A DNA stretch of 64,000 bases from Stenotrophomonas geniculata ATCC 19374 = JCM 13324 (GTDB lineage Bacteria; Pseudomonadota; Gammaproteobacteria; Xanthomonadales; Xanthomonadaceae). The DNA is taken from the NCBI RefSeq assembly GCF_001431625.1, contig NZ_LLXT01000136.1:1-64000 (forward strand), given 5' to 3'. The notes beneath the pieces were generated by a model that had not been told where the DNA came from, searched no databases, and saw only the letters and a list, made by a program, of their open reading frames with translations. Below are positions 62,385 to 64,000 of the stretch, piece by piece (the stretch's first letter is position 1; every line of letters starts with the position of its first letter). The translations under genes and the position numbers were made by a program.

Positions 62385-62805
62385 GCAAGGGTCTCCCGGA
62401 AGGGCAGGCGGCGGGCAGAACCCGCATCGGCGGACACCACGGACAGCATCGCTCCTCCCGCCGGGATGGCAGTGGAAGAAGCGATGCCGGTCCGGTGGGG
62501 GCGGGCCATGCGATCGGGTCGGATTGGGGCAGGCCGGTTCACGACCTGGCCCGATCCTGCAACAGCCGTGGCAACCTGACAAGTGCCATTTAGTTCGATC
62601 CAAATGCGGGAAATATCGTTGTCGGTGGTTTCCCGGCGTGAACCTGCAGGATTGGTCGGGAATTTCCACCGGCACCCCATCCCGAGGTGGCATGCAAGGT
62701 CGCAGGGAATCGGCCCGGTACGCGTAAAGACCCGTTGCGGCGCAATGTCGGGGCGGCCCGGATGCTAGAATCACAGGCCTCGCAACCCGTTCATCGACAT
62801 CCGCC
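62385..62805. promoter_or_regulatory. Control region between GH92 and zinc-finger genes
   Basis: 421 bp between divergent genes, no ORF supported. An AT-richer zone (62575-62665) holds three copies of one hexamer: CGGGAA (62607-62612), its inverse TTCCCG (62630-62635), and CGGGAA (62657-62662), possible regulator half-sites for the mannosidase. TAGAAT (62766-62771) is a likely -10 for the zinc-finger gene. Confidence 0.45.
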
Positions 62806-63003
62806 ATGAGCCATACCGCCACTGCGCCCGCCAACGCCGAGAAGCGCTACACCGTGCACCGCAGCGATCTGCCGCTGAGCTGCCCGACCCCGGAAATGGC
62901 GCTGTGGAACTCGCATCCGCGCGTGTACCTGCCGATCGAAGACGAGCCCAACGGCGAAGCGCAGTGCCCGTACTGCGGTTCCGTGTTCGTGCTGGCCGAC
63001 TAA
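62806..63003 (+). CDS. Zinc-finger (zf-CHCC/NDUFS6-like) small protein
   Basis: 65 aa, cytoplasmic. A single zinc site of the CHCC type: Cys at LSCPTP, His in NSHPRVYLPI, and the closing CPYCGSVFVL. The same fold occurs in the NDUFS6 subunit of mitochondrial complex I, and short bacterial versions are widespread with unknown role. Fifteen bases separate it from the glycosyltransferase gene, so they are likely one operon. Confidence 0.9.
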   Translation: MSHTATAPANAEKRYTVHRSDLPLSCPTPEMALWNSHPRVYLPIEDEPNGEAQCPYCGSVFVLAD

Positions 63004-63018
63004 GCGGCCGCCCCTTCG

Positions 63019-64000
63019 ATGCGCCGATTGACCGTGGTGCAGTTGCTGCCGGCGCTGCACTCCGGCGGCGTCGAGCGTTCGACCCTGGAAATCGCTGCGG
63101 CCCTGGTCGCCGCCGGCCATCGCGCGTTGGTAGTGTCGGCTGGCGGCCGCCTGGTGCAGCCGCTGCTCGATAGCGGTGCCGAGCACCTCACTCTGGACAT
63201 CGGCCGCAAGTCGCTGCTGACCCTGCGCCATCTGCCGACCCTGCGCCGACTGTTCGCCGAGGTTGGCGCGGACGTCGTGCATGCCCGCTCGCGGCTGCCG
63301 GCCTGGCTGGGGTTGTACGCCATCCGCGCCATGCCCACCGCACAGCGCCCGCACTGGGTGACCACCGTGCATGGATTGAATTCGCCCAGCCGCTACAGCG
63401 CAGTGATGACCAGCGGTGAACGCGTGATCTGCGTGTCCAACAGCGTGCGCGACTACGTGCAGCGGCACTATCCGACAGTTCCCGAAGCGCGGCTGCAGGT
63501 GATTCCGCGCGGCGTCGATGTCGCACAGTTTCCGCGCGTGGCCCGCGCCGACCGCCGGCCACGACTGGCGCTGGCAGCCGACTACCCGTGGCTGGCACAG
63601 GTTGAGGGCCCGCTGCTGCTGCTGCCGGGGCGGGGCACCCGGCTGAAGGGACATGCTCATGCGCTGCAGTTGCTGGCGGATGTACGCGCCGCCGGTGTGC
63701 CAGCACAGCTGTGGATGCTGGGCACCGATGAACCGGGCCGTGAAGCCTACGTGGCCGACCTGCGCCGGCAGGCCGCTGCTTTGGGCGTGACCGACGCCGT
63801 GCAGATCAGCACACCGACCGCGCGCATCGCCCAGGCCTATGCGGCCAGCGATCTGGTGCTGCAGCTGTCGGACAAGCCCGAAGCATTCGGCCGTACTGTG
63901 GTCGAGGCGCTGTCGGTGGGCCGCCCGGTGCTGGGCTGGGATCATGGTGGCGTCGGCGAACTGCTGCGGCAGCTGCAGCCCGCTGGCGCGGTGCCGCTGG
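63019..64000 (+). CDS. Glycosyltransferase family 4 protein (partial, 3' end outside window)
   Basis: 327 codons visible, open at the window end. GT-B fold: N-terminal QLLPALHSGGVERSTLEIAAAL (donor/acceptor loop), VVHARSRLPAWLGLYA, VTTVHGLNSPSRYSAVM. C-terminal LLLPGRGTRLKGHAHALQLL and the family 4 nucleotide-sugar motif KPEAFGRTVVEALSVGRPVLGWDHGGVGELL. Probably adds a sugar to lipopolysaccharide core or another surface glycan in the cytoplasm. Acceptor and sugar are unknown. Start ATG 63019, 15 bases after the zinc-finger gene. Confidence 0.9.
   Translation, partial: MRRLTVVQLLPALHSGGVERSTLEIAAALVAAGHRALVVSAGGRLVQPLLDSGAEHLTLDIGRKSLLTLRHLPTLRRLFAEVGADVVHARSRLPAWLGLYAIRAMPTAQRPHWVTTVHGLNSPSRYSAVMTSGERVICVSNSVRDYVQRHYPTVPEARLQVIPRGVDVAQFPRVARADRRPRLALAADYPWLAQVEGPLLLLPGRGTRLKGHAHALQLLADVRAAGVPAQLWMLGTDEPGREAYVADLRRQAAALGVTDAVQISTPTARIAQAYAASDLVLQLSDKPEAFGRTVVEALSVGRPVLGWDHGGVGELLRQLQPAGAVPL

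Overview
The window looks like a stretch of chromosome from a Stenotrophomonas, most likely of the S. maltophilia complex. The DNA is uniformly GC-rich. The gene content is Xanthomonadaceae-like: plant-type GshA, an FrmR-controlled formaldehyde operon, TonB-dependent receptors with N-terminal VTGSRI-type motifs, OprO/OprP porins, and a GH92 mannosidase. The intergenic spaces carry many short palindromes headed by GTAG, which match the SMAG family of REP elements known from S. maltophilia. No insertion sequence, prophage, CRISPR array, tRNA or rRNA was found, so this is mostly core chromosome.

Layout. 1-4.3 kb: AraC regulator translationally coupled to a VIT-type metal transporter, gshA, and a zinc alcohol dehydrogenase. 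4.4-10.3 kb: three regulator/target pairs transcribed divergently (LysR with alcohol dehydrogenase; TetR with a PhlG/phloretin-hydrolase-like enzyme; LysR with an old yellow enzyme), plus a VOC protein and a small two-gene unit of unknown function. 10.4-16.4 kb: a large TonB-dependent receptor, then frmR-frmA-yqcC-like-frmB for glutathione-dependent formaldehyde oxidation. 16.6-25.7 kb: diguanylate cyclase, universal stress protein, and a LysR gene followed by a three-part drug-efflux operon (DHA2 MFS, HlyD adaptor, outer-membrane lipoprotein), then a DegV protein. 25.8-36.4 kb: DsbA-like isomerase, a pair of exported amidohydrolases (one without metal ligands), AMP nucleosidase, a glutaredoxin fusion, NodB-type deacetylase, methyltransferase/SGNH hydrolase/aminotransferase operon, rsgA. 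36.5-41.2 kb: DUF1704 QEGLA protein, a repeat-rich spacer, a second TonB-dependent receptor, and an exported protein of unknown function.

41.4-57.9 kb is a carboxylate island. It holds phbB, a CitMHS citrate transporter and a porin, opposite TctD/TctE and a coupled substrate-binding protein. Next come a LuxR-type response regulator and a hybrid kinase with a DctB-like sensor domain, then a second porin, dctA and the NADP malic enzyme maeB. Together these would sense citrate and C4-dicarboxylates outside, admit them through dedicated porins, carry them across the inner membrane and decarboxylate malate to pyruvate. 58-64 kb: a secretory-protein-type metallopeptidase coupled to a GH92 mannosidase, a small zinc-finger protein, and a glycosyltransferase cut off by the window end.

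The most unusual structure is a repeat seen at the window start and twice at 37.8-38.2 kb. It has a conserved 52-base core that can fold into two hairpins with TCC(A/C) loops. The core is enclosed by a 27-28 bp stem whose sequence differs between copies while staying complementary. I do not recognise it as a named element.
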